A DNA stretch of 40,000 nucleotides from Leptospira interrogans (GTDB lineage Bacteria > Spirochaetota > Leptospiria > Leptospirales > Leptospiraceae): assembly GCF_900156205.1 (NCBI RefSeq), contig NZ_FTNA01000033.1, positions 1 through 40,000 on the forward strand. The letters are read 5' to 3'. A program made the position numbers and the translations under genes. The notes under the pieces were generated by a model, which saw only the letters and a program-made list of their open reading frames with translations, made no database searches and was not told the DNA's origin. Positions 1 through 13,494 of the stretch are shown here, piece by piece (within the stretch, counting starts at the first letter, position 1; every line of letters begins with the position of its first letter).

Positions 1-240
1 CTTTTCTTTCCACAATCGACTCCTACATACTTGACTTCTTGACTTTCCATTTCTTTTCTCCTAAAATGAAAGAGGCGGAAGGGCTTAACAAAGTCGGGTG
101 ATAACACCAGCACTCCCATCGAGCGATTCGTAAAGAGCGAGATGTTGAGTTTCCTACGCGGTCGACTTTGTTGAGTCGCCACACTTTGGTTTGCGGTGGC
201 CGATTTGGATTCATCTACGGAACGGGGTCTTACAAAGCCC

Positions 241-270
241 TAACGCTACGACCCATAGGAAGTAGCGTTA
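241..270. repeat. Inverted repeat, 9-bp perfect stem
   Basis: TAACGCTAC (241-249) pairs perfectly with GTAGCGTTA (262-270) around the 12-nt loop GACCCATAGGAA. There is no T-run, so it is not an intrinsic terminator. The loop is the reverse complement of part of the tandem repeat at 371-456, so this looks like an inverted copy of the same family. Confidence 0.75.
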
Positions 271-370
271 TTGAGTTACGAGAGCGATCAATTTGCCACC
301 GGCCTTCTTGACTCCGTCGATTCAAGAGTATCACACTTCGACTTGTCTTACGTCCAAGAATCATACTCTC

Positions 371-456
371 TATGAATCGCGTTTGAAACTCAGCAAAACG
401 CTTTCCTATGGGTCGCGTTTGAAACTCAGTAAAACGCTTTCCTATGGGTCGCGTTT
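371..456. repeat. 36-bp tandem repeat, about 2.4 copies
   Basis: Two consecutive 36-bp units (371-406 and 407-442) and a 14-bp partial third. The units differ at few positions; the shared core is CGCGTTTGAAACTCAG then AAAACGCTTTCCTATG. Read on the reverse strand, each junction can fold as AACGC-loop-GCGTT with loop GACCCATAGGAAA, matching the hairpin at 241-270. There are no spacers, so it is not CRISPR. Confidence 0.8.
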
Positions 457-874
457 TAGGTTGTGAGCCATTTTAATTATGAAATTCACGAGTTGTAATG
501 ATGCCTCGGAAAACTCAGCAAATGTCTCTCTAAGAAACGGCATTTAGGAAGTTGTTGCATTGAGTTTTTATTCGCTCAGATTTTCTTTCTCTGAATTCAC
601 ATGATTAAAGTGTAAATTATTAAATGGTACTTTATGTGGCTCTTGAGTAAAATAGAATTCGGCTGAATTTTTAGACATTTGCCAAAAAGAATAAATATCC
701 GAAAAATAAATACTTTTCTGATTTCCTTGAAAATGTGGGAACTACTACTTCTTTTCCCGTTTTTTTAGGTTCAAATCCAGATCTAAAAGTTACAATTTAT
801 GATTTTTTTAGAGCTGTAATTTGTAACTAATTCGCTTGCCATGAAAGCCTTATATTTCAATCTTTCCTCTATCC

Positions 875-3641
<2,767 letters not shown>

Positions 3642-3687
3642 GTTTTTTGAATCTATCTTTTTGTTTGGAATTTTTTTAAAGTTTGTT

Positions 3688-4227
3688 TTAAGAGTCGAAC
3701 CAGTCTTGATGATTTAAAACATTAAAATAATTTTCTGGATCACATTTTAAAACTCTTGAAATCTGGTTGTTGAGTAGATCTAGGTTTAGGATATAACTGT
3801 AGTTTCTTTGAAATGTGGGAACTCCTTCATTTATCGTACTCACGATAGAATCCCCAACTCCAATTCGATCTAACCATAAAAGATAATTAAAAAGAAAACA
3901 ACGGGAAACACCATGTGATTGAGAAAATACGCCTAACAAAACCCAATTTTTGGTATTCATTCGAACGTTGATCTTTTTCAATTTCTTTCGACCGGGACTA
4001 TTTTGATACATCGTTTTACCCGCTTTTTTTCCCAAACGATTGGCTGAGTTTAAGTATTTGCCGTATATTTTCAAAAGTTGTGGAATTCTTTTAGGAAGGT
4101 TTTTTCTCTCTTTTTCGGGATATAGTAGAAGTGTATCTTCCGGAATCAGAAGGGTTACAACATTTGTTTGGTCTTCTTGGAAAGTGGACAGGATCTTATG
4201 ATCCGAATTCAATAATAGTACGCCCAT
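3688..4227 (-). CDS. DUF1564 family protein
   Basis: 179-residue protein that I recognise as a member of the Leptospira-restricted DUF1564 family, from the N-terminal [12 protein letters not shown], the central [16 protein letters not shown] block, and [17 protein letters not shown] near residues 105-120. Family function is unknown. It is Lys/Arg-rich in the middle and has no signal peptide or membrane helix, so it is probably cytoplasmic. Members are numerous and scattered through pathogenic Leptospira genomes. It is convergent with the MBOAT gene and lies just downstream of a MITE-like element on the other side. The part coding NEGVPTF (3811-3830 region) carries the DNA motif AAATGTGGGAACTCCTTCAT, the core of the dispersed repeat seen across the window, in a coding context. 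Confidence 0.75.
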   Translation of the reverse strand: MGVLLLNSDHKILSTFQEDQTNVVTLLIPEDTLLLYPEKERKNLPKRIPQLLKIYGKYLNSANRLGKKAGKTMYQNSPGRKKLKKINVRMNTKNWVLLGVFSQSHGVSRCFLFNYLLWLDRIGVGDSIVSTINEGVPTFQRNYSYILNLDLLNNQISRVLKCDPENYFNVLNHQDWFDS

Positions 4228-4817
4228 ATCAGAAACAGTTCCAGGATAGATTCAGGAAGGTCGTTTTTAGATAGAAAAAGGAAAAAATAAATGAATGATT
4301 AAAAATTTTTTTCTAAAAGTAGTAGTTCCTACATTTCTTATCTCCATACACACTGTAATCACTAACGGAAATAATGAAACTGATAAGCTACCGACCGTAG
4401 ACTATCAGTGTTTTCCTTATGTATTTGTAAAAAGGATTTTGTAGAAAGTAGCTTTAGTTTAACGTGAGTTCCGCGTAAGGAGTCCATAGTTCATTTTTCT
4501 AAAAAAATGTGATCTCAATTTTTGAAATGTGGGAGCTCCAGCAAATCACGATTTTACGGACAAATTCTAAAATTGTAGGAACTCATACTTTTAGAAAATT
4601 TTTTCTCGTTTTCTTACGTCGAACTCACGTTAGTTTAGGAGCAACGCGCTTTTCAGTGTTGCGTGCATATAGTTTCCAGAATGGATCTATAAAATCTAGA
4701 TTTGTATGAGTTCCCACATTTTTTATAGAAAAACTCAATTTTTATGCAGAACTTACATTACATAAAATGAAGCCATACATTGGGAGCATTTCAAATGCAG
4801 TTGGAGTAGAATACTCG
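4228..4817. other. Intergenic region filled with dispersed repeats
   Basis: Between the reverse-strand DUF1564 and SGNH genes. It holds inverted and direct copies of the TGTGGGAACT/AGTTCCCACA motif (about 4318-4337, 4524-4539, 4571-4590, 4706-4722) and one complete MITE-like element (4462-4630). The open frame at 4509-4709 lies mostly inside that element and is not considered a gene. Confidence 0.6.
4455..4637. mobile_element. MITE-like element with target duplication
   Basis: A 169-bp element (4462-4630) begins ACGTGAGTTCCGCGTAAGG and ends with the near reverse complement CTTACGTCGAACTCACGT, so it has terminal inverted repeats of about 17-20 bp. A perfect 7-bp direct repeat, TAGTTTA, flanks it at 4455-4461 and 4631-4637, as expected for a target-site duplication. 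Inside are two same-orientation copies of the TGTGGGAACT/TGTAGGAACT motif. It has no coding capacity; a transposase acting in trans would be required. Related copies lie at 11794-11952 and 31891-32161. Confidence 0.65.
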
Positions 4818-5846
4818 TCAAAACTTTGAAATGACTTCTTTTGAAATTCTGTCAGCGATGAGTTTGGCTGCGGTAGAATTCGGATGACCATCATTGGGAA
4901 GATAAAAATCTGTTTTGTATTGATTAAATTCTCGAATAAAATCAGGCCTTGTATCCAAAACAGAAAAACCATTTTGTTTTGCAATCTGAGCGATTTGATC
5001 TAATAAAGGCGTAGAAGTAAGAGGGGTTAAGGAATGTGAACCGTTTGGGTATAAAACTACGGTCAAATTAATATTCAATTTTTTGCATGTATTAAAAAAA
5101 GTTTTCATTTCAACAAAGGAAGGATGATCTTGCGGGTAATTGGAAAGAGTTTCTGGAATAATTTCAGGGCCTTTTTTACGAAGATTTTCAAGTTTTCTAT
5201 TTTCGTTTTGGATTTTAAAAAAGTTATAAAGGGAGCTATATTTGGATAAAAAAATCGAGCTGCGAAAAAACCATCTACCAAATAATGAATTTCTTAAGTA
5301 GAAATCTCTGTGTACGTCTTGCAGATCTGAAGGATGATAAATCCAAAAAATTGCTTTCGGTAAAATACAATGATCCCGATTCGATTCTTTACAATTTAGC
5401 TTTCTTTCCATTCTTCTTTGAACCCCGCCGGTGCCAAGAGAATCAACCCCTAGATTTCGAACTTGAAATCCAAACTGTTGAAGAACCTTTTGCATTTTCC
5501 AAGCGATCGTGTCAGAATCGTTGAGGCCAAAACCATAGGCAATCGAATCCCCCATCAACCAAACTTCAGGTTTTTTAGCTGAAACCATTTTTTCTTCCGA
5601 GACAATTCTTTCTCCTTGTTCGTCTACTCGAACTCTAAAAGTAAATCCGGCAGGGTGGGGGAGGATTGTATCTGAATTAGGACAGAGTAGAATTTCCGGA
5701 ATTTCCCATTCTTCGATACAATGAACTTGTTTATCTCTGAGTTTATAAATCAGACCTGTAGGAGGGAATATTCTCATGATAAATTCAACTAACAAAATAC
5801 AGGTGATAAAAAGAAAAACGATTTTGCCGATGGAAAAAGAATTCAT
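4818..5846 (-). CDS. SGNH/GDSL hydrolase-family protein
   Basis: 342-residue second SGNH-fold protein. It has an N-terminal hydrophobic segment at about residues 8-24 and the nucleophile motif GDS at 99-101 (Ser101) in VWLMGDSIAYGFG. The C-terminal catalytic Asp319/His321 lies in NDGHPN. The layout resembles the SGNH protein at 875-2215 (membrane anchor, about 70 residues of linker, then GDS), but the sequences are well diverged. It faces away from the MBOAT pair and probably has its own promoter upstream of 5846, where I see no clear ribosome-binding site. It may be a second acyl-transferring or deacylating enzyme for the same surface polymer; that is inference from proximity only. Confidence 0.82.
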   Translation of the reverse strand: MNSFSIGKIVFLFITCILLVEFIMRIFPPTGLIYKLRDKQVHCIEEWEIPEILLCPNSDTILPHPAGFTFRVRVDEQGERIVSEEKMVSAKKPEVWLMGDSIAYGFGLNDSDTIAWKMQKVLQQFGFQVRNLGVDSLGTGGVQRRMERKLNCKESNRDHCILPKAIFWIYHPSDLQDVHRDFYLRNSLFGRWFFRSSIFLSKYSSLYNFFKIQNENRKLENLRKKGPEIIPETLSNYPQDHPSFVEMKTFFNTCKKLNINLTVVLYPNGSHSLTPLTSTPLLDQIAQIAKQNGFSVLDTRPDFIREFNQYKTDFYLPNDGHPNSTAAKLIADRISKEVISKF

Positions 5847-5976
5847 ATAAAAATATAAGTATAGGCGAAGGATTTGTAGGAAAGTATTTCTGGTTTAAAA
5901 ACGAACAAAAAACTAAGTTTTAAAAATAAAATATTGCTACTTTGTAAAACGAAAAAGGAAGAAAATTTTAAGTAAC

Positions 5977-6768
<792 letters not shown>

Positions 6769-6947
6769 AAATACAGAAGTTTTTATTCTCATCCGTAGAA
6801 AAAAAGAAAACCGGAACTGAATTTGTCCGGGGTTTCGATTAGAATTTTCCAATAAACCCTTTAGGCAACATAAAAAAGTTTAATTCTCCTGAGGGGAAAT
6901 GTCCGAAGGATTTAGTACTTGTTAAACATTTCAGACGGGACTAAAAG

Positions 6948-7846
<899 letters not shown>

Positions 7847-8339
7847 ATAGTTAAACCTAAATTTAAAAAAGAATGATAGTAAGAGTTTAAAAAATATTTT
7901 TAATATTCTAGAAAATCAATAGAGTTTTTGAAAAATGAATTCTCCATTTGTTTTATGAAAACGATCGATTGAAGCAGTTTTGTTAATCACCACTATGAAA
8001 TCTTTCAATAACTCTAATATAGATTTAGAAAAAACTCAAATACTTGTGGATTTTATAAATAGAAACTTTTTTACAGAAACATAATAGATGGTGTATAAAA
8101 GTTTTTAGAATTCTAGATCGATTATTGATAATGTCTAGATTTTCTATCTATCGTTGTAAATTTATCTGATCGATGTTTGATAGATTGTTTTCAAAATATT
8201 TTGAATTCTTGTTTTAGAAGAGTTAATTGGTTGAACTTAACTTACTTTTTGTGGTAATCTTTGATAGACTATACGGCGATCGAATTTTTGCGACGTATAA
8301 CAAAATATTAGTTTATTTTATTATAAAAATTGAATCAAA
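7847..8339. other. AT-rich intergenic region
   Basis: 493 bases with no persuasive gene, RNA or terminator. A 29-codon open frame (7995-8084) has no ribosome-binding site or recognisable motif and is not called. GATCGAT and GATAGATTG-like short words recur but form no clear operator. Confidence 0.5.
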
Positions 8340-8768
8340 ATGGATTCTGGAAAAAAGAAAAATTTAGATAATCTGTTTCGGTTGCAGATTCCTTCTCATC
8401 CACGTTATTTGTCCATTGTTCGGAGTTTGGTCTATAATTTGGCATTTGAGAATGGATTTACGGCGAGTGATTCCGCAGACCTAAAACTCGCAGTAGGAGA
8501 ATGTCTTCTCAACGTTATCAAACATTCTTACGAAGGTAAAAAAAATTTACCTATTTTTTTGGAAATTAGTCTTTTTGATAATCGTATAGAAATTAGAATT
8601 CGGGATTTTGGAAATCAGAAAAATCTTTCCGAAATGAGAGGATATGAACCAAGTGATTATCGGGAGGAAGGAATCGGTCTTTATCTTGTAAAAAAACTTA
8701 CAGATCATTTTTATCTAGATCAATCCTTGCCGGAAGGAAATAGGCTGATTCTTACAAAATTAAAATGA
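8340..8768 (+). CDS. RsbW-like anti-sigma/ATP-binding kinase
   Basis: 142-residue protein made of one HATPase_c fold, as in RsbW/SpoIIAB serine-protein kinases. The N-box is ADLKLAVGECLLNVIKHSYEG with Glu54 and Asn58, the G1 box is RIRDFG (Asp89, Gly91), and the G2 box is GIGLYLVKKL from residue 111. No sensor or membrane domain is present, so it is a stand-alone soluble kinase. In partner-switching systems such proteins bind a sigma factor or response protein and phosphorylate a STAS antagonist; a STAS protein occurs at 24605-24901, but a partnership is only a guess. Its last four bases overlap the start of the next gene (ATGA). Confidence 0.85.
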   Translation: MDSGKKKNLDNLFRLQIPSHPRYLSIVRSLVYNLAFENGFTASDSADLKLAVGECLLNVIKHSYEGKKNLPIFLEISLFDNRIEIRIRDFGNQKNLSEMRGYEPSDYREEGIGLYLVKKLTDHFYLDQSLPEGNRLILTKLK

Positions 8769-9163
8769 ATATTTTATCTAAAATCATAATGCTGTTTTTT
8801 ATTTTTGTTTCAATTTTTACTTGTAGAAAAGGTCCTTCCATTTCTAAAGAAGAAGTTCAAAAACTCAGTAAGGATTATTTCATCAGACTTTGTACTAAAA
8901 CTGCTGAGTGTGCCAGTCGCTATTTAGAAACCTTACCTGCCTCGGAAAAGTCTTCCGAGAACACAACTTATTCTGTGGAACAATGTATGGAAGAACAGAA
9001 AGAGCAAAACATTCTCCCAGATGAGTATGAAAAAGTCACGGACGTTCAGATCGCCAAAGTGAAAACTTGTATGGAAGATCTTTTGAAAGTGCCTTGCGAA
9101 GAAATGGAAGGAGGGGGTATTCCTTCCTGTCAAGAATTGTTCCAATCTTCTAAAGACGAATAA
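8765..9163 (+). CDS. Cysteine-rich putative lipoprotein
   Basis: 132 residues. A hydrophobic signal (about residues 5-18) ends with FVSIFTCRKG, a plausible spirochaetal lipobox with the lipid-modified Cys at about position 20. The mature part has six further Cys residues: C-x5-C early, then single Cys in EQCMEE, KTCMED, VPCEE and PSCQE, which suggests two or three disulfides. Function unknown. It is translationally coupled by a 4-base overlap to the RsbW-like kinase, an unusual pairing of a cytoplasmic kinase with a surface or periplasmic lipoprotein. No signal for a terminator is seen after the stop. Confidence 0.75.
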   Translation: MNILSKIIMLFFIFVSIFTCRKGPSISKEEVQKLSKDYFIRLCTKTAECASRYLETLPASEKSSENTTYSVEQCMEEQKEQNILPDEYEKVTDVQIAKVKTCMEDLLKVPCEEMEGGGIPSCQELFQSSKDE

Positions 9164-9235
9164 CGTATTGTATAAAATTTTGAGACAAGTCCAGAGATGT
9201 AGTCTATTCTATTGATATAGTGTTGATAAAATAAA

Positions 9236-9601
9236 ATGGCTTCTGATTTAAGTTTTGTAGATTTTATCGTGGATCAAGTGAAAGATGCAGGTCAAATTGT
9301 ATCTAAAAAAATGTTTGGAGAATATGCAATTTATTGCAATGGTAAAATTGTAGCTCTTGTTTGTGACAATCGCCTTTTTATAAAACCTACAGAAGGTGGT
9401 AGAAAATGGATTGGAAATGTTCAAGAAGCGTCAGCATACCCGGGTGCAAAACCGAGTTTTTTGATTTTAGATCGATTGGAAGATAAAGAATGGATGAGCC
9501 ATTTGGTTAAGATTACGGTTCAAGAACTTCCAGAACCAAAAATTAAATCTAAGAAAAAAAACGTATCATCTCAGAAAAAAGTAAGAATTAATAAAAAGTG
9601 A
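9236..9601 (+). CDS. TfoX N-terminal domain protein
   Basis: 121 residues. Residues ~5-100 match the TfoX/Sxy N-terminal domain: FVDFIVDQVKDAG, then KKMFGEYAIYCNGKIVAL, LFIKPT and a Tyr-Pro-Gly-Ala-Lys-Pro segment. The C-terminal domain of the full competence regulator is missing and is replaced by a short Lys-rich tail (about residues 103-121). Stand-alone TfoX-N proteins are common in bacteria outside gammaproteobacteria and their role is not established. It lies 72 bases after the lipoprotein gene and is followed by a good intrinsic terminator, so it could end that transcription unit. Confidence 0.87.
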   Translation: MASDLSFVDFIVDQVKDAGQIVSKKMFGEYAIYCNGKIVALVCDNRLFIKPTEGGRKWIGNVQEASAYPGAKPSFLILDRLEDKEWMSHLVKITVQELPEPKIKSKKKNVSSQKKVRINKK

Positions 9602-9622
9602 GTTTTATAGACAAACTTTTAC

Positions 9623-9672
9623 ACGGTTTAAAAGATTTAAAATCATTTTGAATGTCATTTGAACCGTTTTTT
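9623..9672 (+). terminator. Intrinsic terminator after TfoX-N gene
   Basis: ACGGTTTAAA (9623-9632) pairs with TTTGAACCGT (9658-9667), a 10-bp stem with one G-T pair, followed by six T residues (9667-9672). It lies 22 bases past the stop at 9601. Confidence 0.7.
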
Positions 9673-9962
9673 AATGTAAATTCGATATGAGAAAATTAGA
9701 GAATTTTTTAAAAGTAGTAGTTCCTACATTTTCAAAATCTACTGTAAAATCTGAATTTGTGAGAGTTCCTACATTTTATACTCGGACTAAAAATGGAGTA
9801 TCTCAAACGAATTTCTTACACCGAACTTTTACGTTAAATAATTACCAATCTCTATAAAATGAAGTACTTTAGGTTTTTATTATAAACTTATATTTTAGTT
9901 TAAAAAATTAGGTATTTTATTATATAGTTTTAAGTAAAAAAACGGATAGTTACTAACGTTGG
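9673..9962. repeat. Intergenic repeat fragments
   Basis: Contains reverse-orientation copies of the AGTAGTTCCTACATTT motif (about 9712-9732 and 9762-9780), and a segment near 9813-9834 resembling the right end of the MITE-like family (CTTACACCGAACTTTTACGT). A clean left end is not seen, so this is a degraded copy. The 22-bp stretch 9908-9929 recurs with two mismatches at 18575-18596. Confidence 0.5.
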
Positions 9963-11681
<1,719 letters not shown>

Positions 11682-11793
11682 TGTTCCTTTTTACAATCGA
11701 AATCTATCTAAAAAACTTGAATGTTTGGAAAGATTTTTCGTTATCGATGATGGAATTTTATAATATTAGTGATCTTGTTTAGAACTTAAAATA

Positions 11794-11952
11794 ATATGAG
11801 TTCGACATAAGGAATTATAGTTTATTTTTCTAAAAAAAATGTGATCTCGATTCCTAAAATGTGGGAACTCCTGCATGATGATTTTACGAACAAATTCTGA
11901 AATTGTAGGAACTCATACTTTTAAAAAATTTTTACTCGCGTCGAATTCACGT
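11794..11952. mobile_element. MITE-like element, diverged copy
   Basis: Starts ATATGAGTTCGACATAAGGA and ends CGCGTCGAATTCACGT. The internal sequence aligns base for base over long stretches with the element at 4462-4630, for example AAAATGTGATCTCGATT, CGAACAAATTCTGAAATTG and GTAGGAACTCATACTTTTA. The flanks TAAAATA and TAGAGCA match at only 4 of 7 positions, so a target duplication is not preserved. Length 159 bp against 169 bp in the better copy. Confidence 0.55.
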
Positions 11953-11990
11953 TAGAGCACCTAACTTTAAACAGGGGTTATCAAAATTTA

Positions 11991-12005
11991 TCCTATTTTA
12001 TAGGA
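11991..12005 (-). terminator. Possible terminator of FNR-like gene
   Basis: TCCTAT (11991-11996) and ATAGGA (12000-12005) form a 6-bp stem with a 3-base loop, 20 bases beyond the stop of the reverse-strand regulator. The following T-tract is weak, so this is tentative. Confidence 0.35.
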
Positions 12006-12024
12006 ATCAGTAAAACAAGAATCA

Positions 12025-12720
12025 TTAGTGATTTAAGCCTGAAATTTCCTTCAAAGCGTCTACGTTTAAAAAACAAATCCGGTTTTTGCGGATTTTAATC
12101 CATTTTCTATGTTTGAAATCAGAAAGAGCACGTACCAAAGTTTCGGTAGAGGTTCCGACCATAGAAGCCATAATCTCTCTTGTGAGATTGAGTTCTATTT
12201 CGGATTTATCCGGGGAAGTTGTTCTAAAAGAAATGAGAAGTTCAGCGATTTTACTGTGGACTTGTTTTGTTCCTAAAGTAAGAGTTTGGTCTTCTAGCTG
12301 TTTCCATTCGGTTGCCATTTGTTTTAGAATTTCCATTTGAAAATTTGAATCTTCTTCCATTAATTCGTTCAGAACTTCTTTGGAAATATAACACGCTTCA
12401 ACGTTTTCTATGGCTTCTATATTTTGAACAAAAGTTTTTCCTGCTAAAAGATCCCTAAATCCTACCCATTCTCCGGCTCTTCGGATTGAAAAGGTCTGTT
12501 CCTTTCCAGAGGAGGAATTTCGAAATATACGAACACATCCAGATTTGATAAAATAAAATCCGTTTGTTTTAGTTCCTTCTTGGATAAGTAGTTCGTTTTT
12601 ACGAAAGAGTCTGAACTTTTTACTGGAGTTGATTTTTTTGAGAGTATCTAAAGATATACATTTGAATTTATGTCGATTGGGACAAAGATAACAATCTGGA
12701 ATTTCGTTTTTAATCTCCAT
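12025..12720 (-). CDS. Crp/Fnr family transcription regulator, FNR-like cysteines
   Basis: 231 residues with the Crp/Fnr layout: cyclic-nucleotide-binding-type beta-roll (about 30-130), dimerisation helix (about 125-155) and a winged helix with recognition segment GTSTETLVRALSDFKHRKWI near 185-205. Cysteines sit at 10, 13, 21 and 110. In E. coli FNR the 4Fe-4S ligands are Cys20, 23, 29 and 122; the Cys110 context (NVEACYISKEVLNEL) aligns with the Cys122 region, so an oxygen- or NO-sensing cluster is plausible. The recognition helix keeps the FNR-like Glu and Arg but has Val where FNR has Ser, so its target could be related to but not identical with TTGAT-N4-ATCAA. A 28-bp palindrome 12 bases upstream suggests autoregulation. 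Confidence 0.85.
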   Translation of the reverse strand: MEIKNEIPDCYLCPNRHKFKCISLDTLKKINSSKKFRLFRKNELLIQEGTKTNGFYFIKSGCVRIFRNSSSGKEQTFSIRRAGEWVGFRDLLAGKTFVQNIEAIENVEACYISKEVLNELMEEDSNFQMEILKQMATEWKQLEDQTLTLGTKQVHSKIAELLISFRTTSPDKSEIELNLTREIMASMVGTSTETLVRALSDFKHRKWIKIRKNRICFLNVDALKEISGLNH

Positions 12721-12731
12721 TTTGATTCTAA

Positions 12732-12759
12732 TTTTAGAGGTTAAATTTGACCTCTAAAA
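12732..12759. promoter_or_regulatory. 28-bp palindrome, candidate operator
   Basis: TTTTAGAGGTTAAA (12732-12745) and TTTGACCTCTAAAA (12746-12759) are inverted copies with a single mismatch. It lies 12 bases before the FNR-like start codon in the divergent region between that gene and the operon starting at 12883. Even dyad symmetry with no loop suits a dimeric protein site better than an RNA terminator. Confidence 0.6.
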
Positions 12760-12882
12760 GATAAGACGATAAAATCAGGGTTAAAAAAACGAATCTAGAA
12801 TTTTCTATCGGTGATTAGAATTGGAAAAATGACCGAAACTAAAAATATACGATGGACTTGGTTTTTAAAGGAAGCCTAAACA

Positions 12883-13494
12883 ATGGATCTTAATGTAAAA
12901 GATAAATTTCAGTCTGGATTTTCCTCGATCGATAATCTGTCTCGTAATCTTCCACCTCAGGTTCAGAAGACGCTTTTATATACTGGAGTTTCATTGGCTG
13001 CGTTGGGGATTGCGTTGGCTGCGCTTATAGGAATTCAAAGAGGAAAAGAAGGAGCTGCGTTTGACGATCAAGCAAAGGAATTGGATCGTAAGACTTTGTT
13101 TTTAGAAGATTTAGAAAGAGATTATAATCGTAGACGTAGATCTATTCGTTATAGCGATCCAGATTTGTCATTTACGAGAGAATCATCTTCTAATTTGGAA
13201 ATTGATCGCTATGAAAGGGAAAAACCTAAAGACGGACTTTTACCTGAGTCAAATATTCCCGAAGGAAAAGATCCATTGAGAGATGGAAGGAGAGAAGGTG
13301 TAGGGACTCCGAAATTACCTACAGAATCGGACGTCCTTCCGACACAAGATCGAGAAAGAGTCGCTAATCCAAATCGAAATTTGGATGATCCAGGAACGAT
13401 TTCTCCGGAACGAGGCAGTTCCAACAATCAAGATCGTCCTACTTTAATGAAACCTCCTAAAAGTAATTCTAAAGATACTTTTGAACCTAGATGA
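12883..13494 (+). CDS. Single-pass membrane protein, unknown function
   Basis: 203 residues, not matched to a family I can name. After a ~30-residue amphipathic N-terminus comes one transmembrane helix at about 30-50 (TLLYTGVSLAALGIALAALIG). The rest is hydrophilic and highly charged, with Arg/Asp-rich stretches and low-complexity Pro/Asn/Arg content toward the C-terminus, probably disordered. Start supported by AAGGAAG about 7-8 bases before the ATG. Its stop overlaps the next gene's start by four bases (ATGA), so the pair is an operon. Upstream DNA is shared with the FNR-like regulator, which might control it. Confidence 0.75.
   Translation: MDLNVKDKFQSGFSSIDNLSRNLPPQVQKTLLYTGVSLAALGIALAALIGIQRGKEGAAFDDQAKELDRKTLFLEDLERDYNRRRRSIRYSDPDLSFTRESSSNLEIDRYEREKPKDGLLPESNIPEGKDPLRDGRREGVGTPKLPTESDVLPTQDRERVANPNRNLDDPGTISPERGSSNNQDRPTLMKPPKSNSKDTFEPR

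Larger units (their letters stand above)
1..874. other. Gene-free left edge with repeats
   Basis: No convincing coding region is seen. The first ~460 bases are visibly richer in G+C than the following AT-rich 400 bases and hold hairpin-forming repeats (241-270 and 371-456, listed separately). A copy of the dispersed motif AAATGTGGGAACTACTAC lies at 731-748. A short reverse-strand open frame at 23-214 is Arg/Trp-rich, has no recognisable domain and overlaps the repeat-rich zone, so it is not called. Confidence 0.6.
11682..12024. other. Intergenic region with MITE-like copy and weak hairpin
   Basis: Lies between the starts of the reverse-strand FapA gene and the end of the regulator gene. It holds the MITE-like element at 11794-11952 and a short hairpin at 11991-12005; the rest shows no feature. 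Confidence 0.55.

Noticed and set aside
23..214. 63-codon reverse-strand open frame at the left edge
   Set aside because: Arg/Trp-rich, no known domain, no ribosome-binding site, and it overlaps a repeat-bearing gene-free zone.
371..456. 36-bp direct repeats considered as a CRISPR array
   Set aside because: Units are directly adjacent without spacers and no cas gene is near; better explained as a tandem hairpin repeat.
4509..4709. 66-codon open frame
   Set aside because: Falls mainly inside the MITE-like element and its peptide is just the translation of the repeat.
7995..8084. 29-codon open frame in AT-rich spacer
   Set aside because: No ribosome-binding site, low-complexity Asn/Phe/Ile content, no recognisable motif.
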